Counted from the stretch's first letter, positions 33,606-45,290 are shown. The stretch is 64,000 nt of DNA from Ceratodon purpureus (GCA_014871385.1 CM026426.1:84707715-84771714), one strand, 5' to 3'. Numbers and translations are program-made. The notes: generated by a model from the sequence alone, not told the origin.

Positions 33606-33813
33606 CGTGGCATTGACCAGGTGATGGAGGGGAGGTAGCGTGAGGACCTTCTCTCCCTGCAAATGCCCAAAATGTGGCGAGAGCGGGCCAGAACTAGCGA
33701 GGCACGGCAAGGTGGCGAGGGGGTTGGCGACTGTATTGGGGCGGTAATTTTTTGGCGGGCCCGCCAAGAGCCGTTGGCGAGGGCCGTTGGCGAGCCCATT
33801 GGGGTTGCTCTAA

Positions 33814-34245
33814 CCTCCGGAGTGAGTGGGGGACTACCGGTTTAAAGCCTAAAGTAGGAAAAAGACCGCTTGTTGTGGCACTGACTTCTCATCCCCATTG
33901 CCTTTACGGAAACGGAAGCTGAGGCCATAGTGAAAATCCGCCAGAGCAAAGCCATGTGGATAAGATGCATTAAGAGCTTCAGTCTTTCATATTACTGTAT
34001 ATGTGGTCACAGGGGCTCGCCGCACCCGCCCAAAGCGACCGGCCCTTCCCCGCTTCGTGGGGATCCTCTAGCCCATCCGACGGCCTTAATTCGCCCTCAA
34101 CTTACATCTACCCAATGACAACGGCCGCGCCCGGGTGAGCGCAATACAAAGCAGGGGACGTTGCCATTATAATGCACTCTGTTCTGTTACTCCCAGATAG
34201 CAGCGTGAAACGTCGAGAGCAGCGTGATTCCCAGAGAGACTAGCT
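33814..34245 (+). promoter_or_regulatory. Promoter and 5' untranslated region of psbR
   Basis: Only 432 bp separate the Harbinger target duplication from the psbR start codon. An I-box core GATAAG, a light-response element of plant photosynthesis genes, lies at 33959-33964. CATTATAATG at 34165-34174 is the only TATA-like sequence at a fitting distance (about 75 bp before the ATG). A GC-rich stretch with CGGCC words occupies 34030-34135. Confidence 0.5.
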
Positions 34246-34945
34246 ATGGCAACCGCCACCGCACTCATGGCTACCCCCACAGTAGCAATGTCCCCTGCTA
34301 TTAAGAGGTCGTCTTTCGTTGGTGCCTCTGTGAAGGGCTTGCCCGCTCAGACGATGTTTATGGTTGCCCGCCCCTTGACCGTCACTGCCAACACCAAGAA
34401 AATCAATGTTAAGCAGCCTTTGGGTAAATGAGCCCGCTTTGATTAGTTTTGTATCTGCCTCGCGATATGTATGTGACAATGCGCTGATCTCAAGCAGGCT
34501 TGGTGGTTACCTACGCAGAGCGTAGGGTTTTGAGATGTAAGAAAAGGGAAAGGCATGATATGAAGCAGCAGCGGTTGAGTACTTTGTTGGAGTAGGTTGG
34601 GAGGGATTATAGGTGGATGGAGTGGAGGTGGTTAATTTTGGGAGTGTAAACTGATTTGGTTTTGGATTGATTGGGTGTGCAGGTCCTTCTGGAGAGTTCA
34701 AGAACAAGAAGGGCGTGGATGCTCAGGGGCGTAAGCTGAAGGGTAAGGGTGTGTACCAGTTTGTGAACAAGTACGGCGCTAACGTCGATGGGTACAGCCC
34801 CATCTACGTCGAGGAGGAGTGGAGCAAGGGTGGTGAAAGCTACGCAGGAGGAACGCCCGCTCTAGCTATCTGGGCTCTTCTTTTGGGTGGGCTTCTGCTG
34901 ACCGGCGCTCTGCTGGTGTACAATACCTCTGCCTTGAGCGGTTAG
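34246..34945 (+). CDS. psbR: Photosystem II 10 kDa protein PsbR, two exons
   Basis: Exon 1 is 34246-34423, the GT-AG intron is 34424-34682 and exon 2 is 34683-34945. The join restores a Gly codon (G/GT) and gives 146 residues. The first ~45 residues are Ala/Ser/Thr/Val-rich without acidic residues, a chloroplast transit peptide. The mature part has the conserved PsbR block [20 protein letters not shown], then [20 protein letters not shown], and one C-terminal membrane helix ([20 protein letters not shown]). PsbR is a nuclear-encoded thylakoid subunit of photosystem II near the oxygen-evolving complex; it supports PsbP binding and water oxidation. No lesion is visible. It is the only ordinary housekeeping-type gene in the window and fixes the organism as a green plant of the streptophyte line. 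Confidence 0.97.
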
Positions 34946-36750
34946 GCATGTTCGTGTATAATTGTAGCGTTCGTTTATCATGGTCGGATTTGCCGACCGG
35001 TACAGCTGGAGGATTCTTAGCTCAATGTGACGTGAACATTTATTCTTTGCCAACTTCACCCCCATCAGCTGAATCTCTAGTGTGACCATGAACTATGCGT
35101 ATCTTACTCCGGTTGTATGTCACTGACCTGAAGATCGATGACATGCACCTCAGTGTTTCCGACTTGTTACTTTATTTTTGGCTTGAAGTATACTGTATAA
35201 TTCTGGCTTTGAGAGGAGTGGGAATTAAGAGAGTCGTTGGTTATTCTATTGAAACTTGTTTCAAGGGCAGAATCATATTCTAGTTGACCATAGCCATGTG
35301 AAACCAGAATATGCTTTAGTGGACCAAATGTATAGAAAGAGTCCTGTGAGGGGTATCTCACATTGAGCCAGCGTCGAATGGAATCATCGACATCGTATAT
35401 TCATCTTAGCGACATTATGAACATTGTCAAAATCCTCGGGAATCTATCGGTGGTAAGGTTGGATGTGCAGAAAAGGTCGATGCTTGTTTCTGCGGCGCCT
35501 TGCCTTCTCGAGCATCTGCTACAGCCATAATTATATCTTGGTTCATATGTATTCGTTCTCATCCGTATGACCTTAATAGCAAATTGTAGTAGTTGCTGCA
35601 ACTGAGAATGTTATTCAAGGATTGACTATCTCTCTGATCTATAAATGGTACATGAGCAAATTGATACATGAAGAGGGTATCGCTCATGCTACACAATTCA
35701 AACGCTCAGATGAATGGAGTTTTTAGCCAATCTGTAACAGAGATGTGCGACGAAAGCCAGCGCTTTTATTCAAGCTTACATCGGATCGACGCTACGAGAA
35801 TATAGTATGTTACTCTGAATGTGTGCCTTAAAATCTATCAACTTTTGCTGACGGTATGTTCTCCTCTAAGGCTTGTCATCTTTGGCGAGGCGGACGGGGA
35901 GTTTAGATGAAATGAAAGTGGAGTTGAGATTTTTAAACCTCGAATGAAAGTTTTCATCTAAAATGCAAACCGCATAGGCAACTCAGTTTAATCTATCCAG
36001 ATGAAAATAATCCAATATATATTATCAAATAACTTATTAAATTATTATTTACACAAATTGGATTGTCGAGACAAAGGTCATATTATTTTACATAAATTAG
36101 ATAATTTTGTCCCAAATTATTTTATGTTAGCATATTCTACATTATTGACATAAATTAAAACATTTTGATATAACTCTATTTCTTATGATATAATTGTGAT
36201 TACTCTAAACAAATTAGATTGCTTTAACACAAATTAGATTATTGAGATATAAACATCAATATTGAGACTAGATTGAATTATTGAGTCATTACTTGGGCTA
36301 ATAGAGCATATACTAGTTCATATCAAAAATTGATTATTATATAAAAATCTACAATTTACTTTAGATTCAGGTATATGAGGAAGAGAACAAATGTATACAT
36401 TTTAAAACACAAATAAATACAAGTGGAATATTTAAGTGGGCCAGGGAGAATCAACCCCCACACTGGTACCTTCCCTAATGGATGCTCTGCATGCTGCCTT
36501 TGATTTCTTATTTATCATAGCTGAGGAGGTAACTCATGGTTCTAACTCACGATTATCTTGAGGGAGAAAGTGAGAGAAACTTCGTGAATTAAGTGTCTGT
36601 TCAATCCACCCTCAATCCAATGCCCACAGGACAAAGGTATGGAAGTAAAAATATATTCCCCCCTTTCGAGGATAAGCACTTTAGTCACCAGTAACCCGTA
36701 ACAAAGAACAAAAAATAGTAAGTTCTATAAGATTTATTGAAATGTGACTT
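34946..36750. other. psbR 3' region and AT-rich intergenic DNA
   Basis: The first ~200 bp are likely psbR 3' UTR. From 36010 to 36330 the DNA is AT-rich and made of decayed repeats of ACAAATTAGATTNTTGAGA-like words. No gene or RNA is recognisable. Confidence 0.35.
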
Positions 36751-36756
36751 TAGACA

Positions 36757-36824
36757 CCAAGCCACGAGCTCATTGTTGGTTGGTGGTGAGCATTTGTCTC
36801 ATATAATTGGTCAAAGTTCGAACC
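36757..36824 (+). mobile_element. tRNA-derived SINE remnant
   Basis: The sequence CAAGCCACGAGCTCATTG, GTTGGTGGTGAGCATTTGTC, TCATATAATTGGTC and AAGTTCGAACC follows a tRNA layout with an A-box-like region and a nearly perfect B box (GTTCGAACC). It is the better-preserved counterpart of the copy at 27046. It abuts the 3' end of the minus-strand LINE, but in the opposite orientation, so the two are not simply a LINE with its tail. Confidence 0.55.
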
Positions 36825-36867
36825 TTGACTGCTTTCTTGTGTCTTTTGACTTATAGGTGAATGTATG

Positions 36868-36992
36868 TGTTGTTGTTGGCATGTGAGTAATACATGTAAC
36901 CACTTATCCGGTTCACGTGAATTACAAATGGGACATGTGATAAATGGGAATCTTTCTCTTCCCAAAAACATTTGTTTTCTAGCATGTCCCAT
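36868..36992 (-). pseudogene. LINE C-terminal zinc knuckle
   Basis: The frame reads FITCPICNSREPDKWLHVLL followed by TCQQQH, a C-x2-C-x10-H-x4-C pattern as found after RNase H in many LINE ORF2 proteins. It marks the C-terminus of ORF2, so the 3' end of the element is near 36840. Confidence 0.6.
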
Positions 36993-37300
36993 GTAAGTTC
37001 CCGTACGGAATTTGATAAGGCATGAAATTTGTTTGTCTGTGATAGCTGGGTCCTTTGTCTAAGACAACCATCATGAATGGCCAATCGTTTTTTTGGAAAT
37101 AGAACAGGGTGGCATGGGCATGTTTGTATGAGTGTTCACATTTTCTATGTGCTAGGTATAGTCCTTGTTTTGCTAAGTAATCTGCTTCTTTGTTGCTGTC
37201 AATGTTAATGTGTGCTCAGACTTTGTATAATGTAATTGGTTGTGTTCTTTGTTGAAGCAATTCTACCATGGAGGCAATTGTATTTTGATTGGGGTGGCTG

Positions 37301-37852
37301 TTATGAAGTGTGGGGTGTTTTATTTGTGTGTTGAGTAAGTATAGTACGTTTAGAATCAGTAAATATATATGCTGGTTTGTTAAGGTATTGCATATTTATA
37401 ATTCTCGGTGTTTTATGTATTGCTATCATTTCTGCACGTAGTATATTTTGGTGTCCGTGGAGTCTTTTGAGGATATTGAGGCCTTTGGGGCTATAGATAC
37501 CATATCCCGCCCTTTCTCTCCACCATTCGCCTGGTCTAATGTCTTTGGTAGGTTTAAAGGAGCCATTAGTGTAGTAGCTAAATTGTAGGTGAAAATTGAA
37601 TGGAAAATTTGTTTGGTAATTTGGAAGTTGTGGGATAGGTGTTGGGTTATTTGTTGATGTGTTTGGATAATCTAATTTAGACCACATTTTGCTACGATTA
37701 AAAGAGGTATTTAGAGGGGTGGGAGGTGCAATTTGTATATGGATTTGTGATATTTGAAGGTTGTTTAATATGTGGGTGACTTGATTCATTTGCTCATAGT
37801 TTCCGATATTGTTGTTTTGGTGGTCGATGCAGAGTATTTGTAGGGTAGACAA
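37301..37852 (-). pseudogene. LINE RNase H domain
   Basis: A 183-codon frame contains YTNGSF (normally [FY]TDGS), AGYGIYSPKG, the helix RAEMIAIHKTPRII with the catalytic Glu, and YIFTDSKRTI with the second Asp. The first catalytic Asp is replaced by Asn. The fold and spacing match type I RNase H of LINEs. With D-to-N in the active site this copy could not cleave RNA:DNA hybrids even if expressed. Confidence 0.7.
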
Positions 37853-38666
37853 TTCTTTTCTCTCAATGTTAACTTCAGGGGATATTGTAGGTTCTTCGTA
37901 TGTGATGGTATCAGCCGCAAAGTGGGTAATAACGTGTGCATCCAGGAATGGACCAATGTATGGATTGAAATTTTTGTACCAATTAGCATCCGGGGAAATA
38001 AGTATAGTGATAGTATTTGGGTCGTTTTTTGCGGCAAGTTGGGCCCAGTGAATGGCTTGTTGTAGGTCAATTTCATTATGGAGGGGGGCGTAGCCAATTC
38101 CTTTCCATTTATGATAAAAAGCTTTTCCTAGGGAGCCAAATATTATGTCTTGTGAAAATGGCGAGTAAAATTGGCTAAGTTGTGTCGGACATGTGACTAG
38201 GGATGAAAAGTAGGATTGGTGGATATTGAATTTGTGTTAAAATAAAGTCTACTATTTCAGTTGATATTGTATATTGGGCACATTTAAGTGGATCGTTTTT
38301 TGGAATACGATATTTTTATCTTTGATATAGCCATACAATTTCTGTTTCAAATGATTGTGTAGGTGGTTCTAGGCCGTGAGGGGTATTTTTTGCATTTTGA
38401 TTTTGTTTCCATTACCATAGTAATCTAGTTTTTGGGATGGTAATGAGGTGCCGGCCATTGTCTTTGTATATATGTGCCACGTCAAATTGTATTTGGATAG
38501 TGTTTGAATTTGTTTCGATGTCGTTTTCAAGATTGCATTCATTAATGGAGATATGTGCTAATGGGATAATTGCGGCCGGAGTGACGCTTCTTGTGTCCCT
38601 TTGTTGTTCTATAGAGAAATGTGTTTTAATGATGTTTGAAAAATGTTTGTGTTGTTGTTTCATAGA

Positions 38667-40520
38667 CTATCTAGTGAGTAATTTGGTATTTTGGTGACAA
38701 ACGTTGGCATCACTCCTAGGGAATAATTCTCTTTGAGTGCGCCATTTGTTGTATGTATTATTATTTAGCGTGGTCCATAGGCATAGGTATTTTGTTTCTG
38801 TTTTACTTATCAAGTTTGAATCTTTGATTTTTCGTTGTTCGTGGTCTAGTATTGTGTGCATGGAGAATTGTCGCGGGTTTTTAAGCATATTTTTGGGAGG
38901 AGGGGGGAGTCGAAGAATAGGAAGATTTGGAGTGTGTATTGGGGGGATTGGTTGTTGCGGTATAATGTTGTGGTTTAGTATAGTGTAGACATTTTTTAGA
39001 GTGTGTGGGGGATGGTGGAATCGGCATGGTAGGTGGCATGTGTGGTGACAGGAGGGGTGGCAAAATAGTTGATTAGCAATATTTAACGCACTTTTGATGA
39101 GTTTTGTAGGGTTGGAGAGGTATAATTTGAATTTGTCTGGATTCATTAATGAGATACCATTAGGCATGGTTATTTGTTCCAAGTTTATTATGCTATAAGA
39201 TAGTAATTTTTGTAGTAATTTAAAAGAGGTGTTGGGGTTTAGGCCATGTAGGTTTTGTGCTTCTCTCATCCATGCCATTTCTAGTTGGGATGGATTTAAT
39301 TGAAAACAATCTATTGTACTTTTAAGATGGACACCGTCTTCATGTTTGAGTAGAAATAGAGTTCTAGTAATAGGTGATCTCGCGCAATGTTAGTATTTAA
39401 TGCGGGCTATTTCTTCAGAGCCTCCAAATTTTGCAAGTATGAACTGTATCAAGCCATAATATATTTTGCCAATTCTACCTTTATTATCGAGGGCATTTTG
39501 TAATTGTTCTCTTACACAGCATAGATTCCAAATAGATCATGTAGGAGTTGTGTAGCAATATTAGAGGTGCATTTTGGTTAACTACATATTGTTTTATGTA
39601 GTGCTATGATCTTTTTGTCGAGTTTTTTGATACTCGGTATAGAGTATGGCACTGCGTAGAAGCTGTATGCTATTCCAGCGCGTATCACTGTATTTGCCAT
39701 ATTGATTTTTTGTTTCATGGTGGCAGGGCATGATATAAGAGCTTGGCATTGTTTGATGACTTTGGCTGTAGTGGTATTTATTTTTGTTTTCCATTTTAGA
39801 GATGGCGCAAGATTAATTCCAAGATAAGTGTATGGTTCCTGTTGGTCTAAAACCGATAATGGTTGATTTCTAAAATTTATATTAGTAGCTTGGATTTGGG
39901 CTTTGAATGCAATGGGGTTCATTTTGGATTTGTTAAGGCATCTAGTTACTGCACATTTGGATATTCCAAGGTCCATTCCTGCTCAATCGCAGAATATGTC
40001 TAGTTTATTTAGTTGAGTTTGTAGAGATGTTAATTTGTTAGCAATGGGTGCTAGATCATCGGCGTATGCTGCGGATGAGATTTTAACTTTGGAAGTGCCA
40101 AAGGTATATCCATTATCTCCTTGTTGTAGCCATCTGAGAAGGGGTTCTAAAGATATTATAAAGAGATAAGAACTAAGTGTATCACCTTGTATTGTTCCTC
40201 TTTGAATGGGAATGGGTAAATTTTTGCCAAAATGTACTCCAGAGAATATAGTGGAAGACTGTAAATAGATGTTTCAAATTAGATTTATAGCGTTGGTTGG
40301 GTATCATGGCTAAGAGTCTTGCGTCTTCAATAGAGCTAAAGGCGTTATTGAAATCTATGTATAGGATGTATATGTCTTGGTTTGTGAATATGGCATCTTC
40401 AGGGGCTGCAATAATTAGTTGAAGTTGTCTGGAAGTCCCTCTTTCTACTCTAAATCCTTCTTGCCTATCATGTAGGATTTGGTGTTTTTACCATAAGCAG
40501 AAAGGATAGAGGTTGATGTA
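38667..40520 (-). pseudogene. LINE reverse transcriptase domain
   Basis: The catalytic box YADD is encoded at 40055-40066 (SSAAYADDLAPIANKLTSLQ), followed by a TGA and GMDLGISKCAVTRC, where the usual pattern has W at the stop. Next comes the thumb segment EPYTYLGINLAPSLKWKTKI at about 39785-39845. To the right, at 40150-40480, minus-strand pieces such as the RT palm blocks before YADD can be sensed but are too broken to translate continuously. The domain copies the element RNA at a nicked target site. Confidence 0.75.
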
Positions 40521-40795
40521 CTTGTATAAAGTTTATATATGGTATTAGCTAGTGCAATAGGTCTGTGGTTAGTTAGTTGTGCTGGGTCGCCTTTTTTGTA
40601 TAATTAAACCGTAAGACTGATTTTCCATGATGCGGGGATTTGTTTTTGTTTGTAACAGTGTTTGAAAAATAGAAATAGTAGTTTGTGGAATTGTAGTAGC
40701 ATATTTTTCAAGATTGAGTTAGGGATTTTGTCAAGGCCTGGAGCTTTGTTATTTCCTAGGTTTTTGAGACAAAAATCATATGTTTCTTGGTCAAA

Positions 40796-41666
40796 TTATG
40801 TGTGTAGGGGTATTTGAGGTTTGCCACGTTGGTCAATTGTAAATCCTTCTAAATCGTGCCATAGATATTGTCTAACGCTGCATGTGCAGTGTGGTTGGTG
40901 ATTGTTTTGATAGTGGCATGTGGAAAATGTCGGTCTATTACTGATGGATTGTTGGATGTGTATTTCTTGTGCAATATCTTCAGGGCTGGTCAGAATGTTA
41001 TTGTTTCTGTCAATGATAGAATCAAGAGGTGAAGTTTCAGAATTTTTGAAGACTTTCCTATTTATTTTTTTGGGAATTTTTTTATACATTTGGCGGTATA
41101 TAGAGACTGCTTTAAAAATATTACAATCTTTAGTGTATTTGTTTGTGTTGGTGTTGTTGTTTTGTTTTCCAATAAGTGCAATGTCGCGATTGAAATCACC
41201 ACATAGGATGTATGTATGGTTTGGATGTGCGGCAATTTGGTTGGTGATGGTAGTTTTGAGGTGTGGGATGAGACGTGTACCCTCTAAGTGTTTGGGCAAT
41301 ATACATGTGTATAGTTAGCCATGGGAGTAGTAAGTGATTATTTATTTTTATTATTTGTGAATATGGATAAATATTTGCTGGTGAGGGAATTTTATTGTCG
41401 TTTTCAAGAAAAACGTATTTATTGTGGATAAGTGTGATTAGGCCTCCTTTGCCGGGGGTGTATGGCATTCTTTGTTGCATACATCTTATTAGAGCATGTG
41501 TGTTGTTAAAGATGAGCTTGTATTTGGGAACTAGATTTTGTATGTATTTCTTAGATTTCGTTGCTGTGAGTTTAGTCACGTGAATGTTTATAATTGCTGT
41601 ATTTCTTCGAGAGTTATTTATTAGGTTTTGTAAATTTGGTAAGGTTGTATTAGTGATGCATTCCAA
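40796..41666 (-). pseudogene. LINE endonuclease domain
   Basis: Two adjacent frames carry TPGKGGLITLIHNKYVFLEN (the strand that in APE-type LINE endonucleases reads GGVAILI.N) and YILCGDFNRDIALIG (the GDFN catalytic motif). The spacing of about 80 residues between them is normal. The TATKSKKYIQNLVPKYKLIF stretch precedes them. Catalytic D and N of GDFN are kept, but the frame is broken between the parts. Confidence 0.7.
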
Positions 41667-43043
41667 GTAATTATATCAGTTTGTGGTTTGTTGTACTATT
41701 TATTCTTGGAGTTGGTATGGGGATATTTGGGAGTAGAGGGGGGTGTGCGTATTTGTTTATGTTTTTAAAGCACTAGAGTGATTCTAATATTAATTTCTTC
41801 GGGAGGAATGGAAATTTTCTTTGAAGAGTGATTGGTGTAGGTGGAGTTTCTTGGCTATGAATGAATTTGTATGGTTCTGAGTGTAATGAATTTTTGGGGT
41901 GTAATAAGTCTTGATTGTTTAATACAAATTTGGTAAATGGATGTTGTATTAAGATGTGGCATTCTTAGGGTTGTTCAGGTTAGAGAATCTAATGAATATT
42001 GTATTAGTTCAGATGTCATTAAAGTGATATATACGTGGATGTGCTTTTATATCATTACATTTGTTTATTAAGGGGTTTATTGTCATGTCTAGTGCGTAAA
42101 GAATGTAAAGGAGTGGCGAGTTGTATTGAGTTTATATGTATTGGTGGAGAGATGGAAATGTGATAGTCGTTTGGTGATGTAGTGGATGTTCTATTTTTAA
42201 ATATTGGCAAATACTTTTGCTATATGTTGGTATTCTGGTCGGAGTTTTATTGTATGGGGGATGAAGAATATTTTAGCCCGTTTCTTGTGGTCGGCAGGAT
42301 GTGTGCGTAGTATGTTGGGCATTGGTCCAAGGTTGGTTGCTACTGAAGTAGAGCTAAATTGTTGGCATTGAATTAGAGCTAATTTGTTGATGAAGTAATA
42401 TCCTCTATATTGAAGTATTTTGGGGTTTTTCTTATTTGTTTTGTAATTTTTTATAATTGTAAATTTATTTGTGATAAATAAATTAGGTAAAATAGGTATT
42501 GTTTGTATAATTTATTTGGAAAGATAGTGTGATAGTTTAGTGTGTTTTGATGTATGTCTTGTGGTTGTGGAGGCATACTAGTTGTATAGATGTTGGTATT
42601 TGTAGTTTATTTTGTAGCAAGGCCAGTAGGTCGAGGCCATTTTGTTAGTTTTTGTGATTTGTTTTAGGAAATAATATGTTTGGCTTGGAAAAGATGTGAG
42701 GGTTTTTTTTATGTGATTGATTGAGGTAGTTTGGAGGTGTTTTATATGGTATTTAATAATACTATAAACAGGTTTTCAATTTTAGTATTTATTAATTCTA
42801 TAAATATTTTTTTGTCAAGTCTATATTTGTCATTTGTTATAAAAATATACAATTAATAGCTTGGGATAATCAATGGCCGGGATGTTTGTAAAATGCATAT
42901 TTCCTTCAATTTCTGATTCAATTTTTTCTTTATTTGTCTTTGAAGAAGTTGCATTTGAAGCTTGGAATTTTTGTTTGCTTCTAATTTTACATGGTCGCAT
43001 AAACTTTTGCCTTTTGTACAATTTCACTTTTTAGACTTACTAT

Positions 43044-44132
43044 TTACTTTCGAATTTCATCCGTTCCCTTCTTTACCGCCTCTTCTACCATCTTGTTCAA
43101 ATCTTTGTTGGAGTTGTTTTGGTGTGGTCCATTCTTCAAGGCTTGGATGGTGTTGGCAGGAGCGGTGCTAACATCCGTAAATCCAAGCTTCACTAATTCT
43201 TCTTTACTAAGTGCATTGACTCCATCAAGACTCTTTGGATGAGGAATGTATTCTACAAACTTCTTTAGAATTTTTTCATTTTTCTTCACAAAGTTCTTAT
43301 AAGCAAATGGGTTAAGACATTGGACATTGCAAGAGCCCGTATGTCTCGCATTCTCAAGTCTAAAATAAAAACTGATGACATTTTCATCCCCTATGCATTT
43401 TCGGATAGCCTCCTCAATTTGCATGGTTGTTTTTACTTTGTTGAGGTTAAGAACGATGAAGTGACTACATTCTTTCTAGCCTTCTCATCCTCCATCATTT
43501 TTTGGTTATTTACAAAATTTACATCCACCATTTCATTGAAAAACAAAATTTTGTGAGCTTTAAATCTTTTGTCATCGTCTGGAGAGGGTGCTTTGATCCA
43601 AGCAAACTCTGGATCCGCCAAATTTTGCACATTCGTTATTTCAAAGTCAAGGCCACGATTAAATCCATCGCCAACTATTTTCTCAAACAACTTATACCAT
43701 TCCTTGCTTTAAATTGATGGAGTCGTGATTTTGATGGATAGCATGGAAGCAATTGATATTGTATGAAAGGATTTACACACTTTGTTTTTGTAGGGTATTA
43801 ATTAGCCAATCTTGAAGATAAAAGGTCTAAATCCTTGGAGAAGGATTTTTCCATCCATTTCAGGGTTTTTAAAATGGAATTAGAACCCAACTTCATCTTT
43901 TTCTCCTGTGAAAGCAAAGGATAGCTATAGACTTCGCATGAATTTCCCCGACCGCTATCTTCATTGCCTTTAACATTTCCTTTGTTAGGTCAAATACCAT
44001 GTCTCTATCCACTTCCTTTCTTTCAAATACGATATGAATAGGCATGTGGTAATCTAAGGCATGTCCATAATCATCTACATCCACATCTAAGGGGAATTTG
44101 GGTGATGTCGATGTGCATTCCCACTTTTTCAT
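43044..44132 (-). pseudogene. Unknown multi-piece gene, frameshifted
   Basis: Three minus-strand pieces line up. The first, 43893-44132, is acidic with PIHIVFERKEVDRDMVFDLT. The second, 43435-43705, reads EWYKLFEKIVGDGFNRGLDF and ends in MMEDEKARKNVVT. The third, 43044-43470, continues one base out of register as HFIVLNLNKVKTTMQIEEAI, then GSCNVQCLNPFAYKNFVKKN and EYIPHPKSLDGVNALSKEEL. The HFIVLNL...IEEAIRKCIG...SFYFRLEN layout is beta-alpha-beta and could be an RRM-like fold. I do not recognise the family with certainty; such genes may be repeated in moss genomes. The frame change near 43460 makes it a likely pseudogene. Confidence 0.45.
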
Positions 44133-44873
44133 CCATTCAAAAAGAAGGTCACTCTTCTATAACAATATAAAAGAAATGCCACCACCATTTCGTATGCTTC
44201 AAACGTATAAATGCTTTTTTCTAGAGGGGAGGTATTTGACATGCATATTGGCAAACTTTATACTTATTTTCATATCCTGAGAGCTCAATCATTTTATCAC
44301 TTTCTCTCAGTAGACATAATCCCCTTTCCCTTCTTTTACTTTACAAATACCACAACCAAGATTGGACATTTTTTATTTACACATTCTACATTTTATTATC
44401 AAACAATTTTCTTAAAGATATAGAATGCTAATGCAAGCAATTTTGTACATTACAAAATTTCTATGACCATTTCTATAAAAATAAAGCATTTCAAATATTT
44501 CCCTTCACATCTTAAAACAGTGCCTCTTCTAAAGATTTCGCTCTGGGCCAACTAAGATATGTTACGGTATAAAGGATTTGAACATACAAAAATATCTCAC
44601 TTCCGAAACATTCTACAATTCTATTTCACTACAAATCCATTGCATAACTTACATCCTAATTTGCTAATACAAACATTGCTACTATTGCAAGCATTGATTT
44701 CTACCACTAACCTTCTATGAGAGAAGAAGTTATTGGCAATATCAGTGAAAGAAAGGAGTTTAAGAGACTGGCTGTAATCCCACAGTCTCCGCTAAATAAC
44801 ATCACTTTGTAAACAACCCATGCATATACATTCATCATGTAATTCAGCAAAATACTTACCTTATCTTCAGCAC
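44133..44873. other. Spacer left of the pogo-type element
   Basis: AT-rich, short frames only, no recognisable gene or repeat. Confidence 0.3.
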
Positions 44874-45175
44874 TACCGTAGCTTCCTAGCAGCTTGGGCA
44901 GAAAATAATTAATTTGAAAGGTGCCTAAATTTCTGGGAAATTAGTGACCATTTATGCCGAAAAAAAAAGAAATTCAATTCTAAGAGTGCCTAAAATCGCA
45001 ATAATTCACACCACATGTGCTGGAATTCAATAAAATAGCCACTGTTGATACTCTACAGTAACCAAAACACCGCATCAGTCAGAATCAAGGTCTAAAAATA
45101 ACACGAGCATGCAACAGGATGTCCTGGCACCACACAAATTACGCTGACAAGGGAAGCGCTCCGCCAACGGAAGGA

Positions 45176-45290
45176 CCACGAGAACCACATCTGTGTCTCG
45201 AGAATCACGTGAACCACATCTGTGTCTCGAGAGTCACGTGAACCACATCTGTACCACATGAACCACATCTGTATCCACGAGACCACGAGA
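45176..45290. repeat. Short tandem repeat with ACCACATCTGT units
   Basis: Four to five units of about 31 bp with the core GAACCACATCTGTGTCTCGA, the last two shortened. It lies inside the pogo-type element. Some units contain the palindrome TCACGTGA. Confidence 0.7.

Larger units (their letters stand above)
29556..33810. mobile_element. Complete PIF/Harbinger element (4255 bp)
   Basis: The ends are GAGCAACCTCAATG (29556 on) and, inverted, GAGCAACCCCAATG (ending 33810), flanked by TAA at 29553-29555 and 33811-33813. Both subterminal parts repeat CTCGCCA-like words. Inside are two convergent genes, as in the superfamily: a DDE transposase (plus) and a Myb/SANT-type protein (minus). The region between and behind them holds a 40-base A-run and GA-rich sequence. 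Clean ends, exact target duplication and an intact transposase indicate a recent insertion. Confidence 0.9.
36840..42800 (-). mobile_element. Decayed LINE (non-LTR retrotransposon) with RNase H
   Basis: On the minus strand, from high to low coordinates, the order is APE-type endonuclease, reverse transcriptase, RNase H and a C-terminal zinc knuckle, the layout of ORF2 in RNase H-bearing LINE clades. The sense strand is remarkably poor in G throughout. Frames change many times, and stops such as TGA for an expected Trp are frequent. The 5' part (about 41.7-42.8 kb) shows no recognisable ORF1. The 5' and 3' ends and the target duplication could not be defined. Confidence 0.75.

Noticed and set aside
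36757-36824. Functional tRNA gene
   Set aside because: A B-box-like sequence is present, but no acceptor stem pairs and the anticodon arm cannot be drawn; a SINE remnant fits better.
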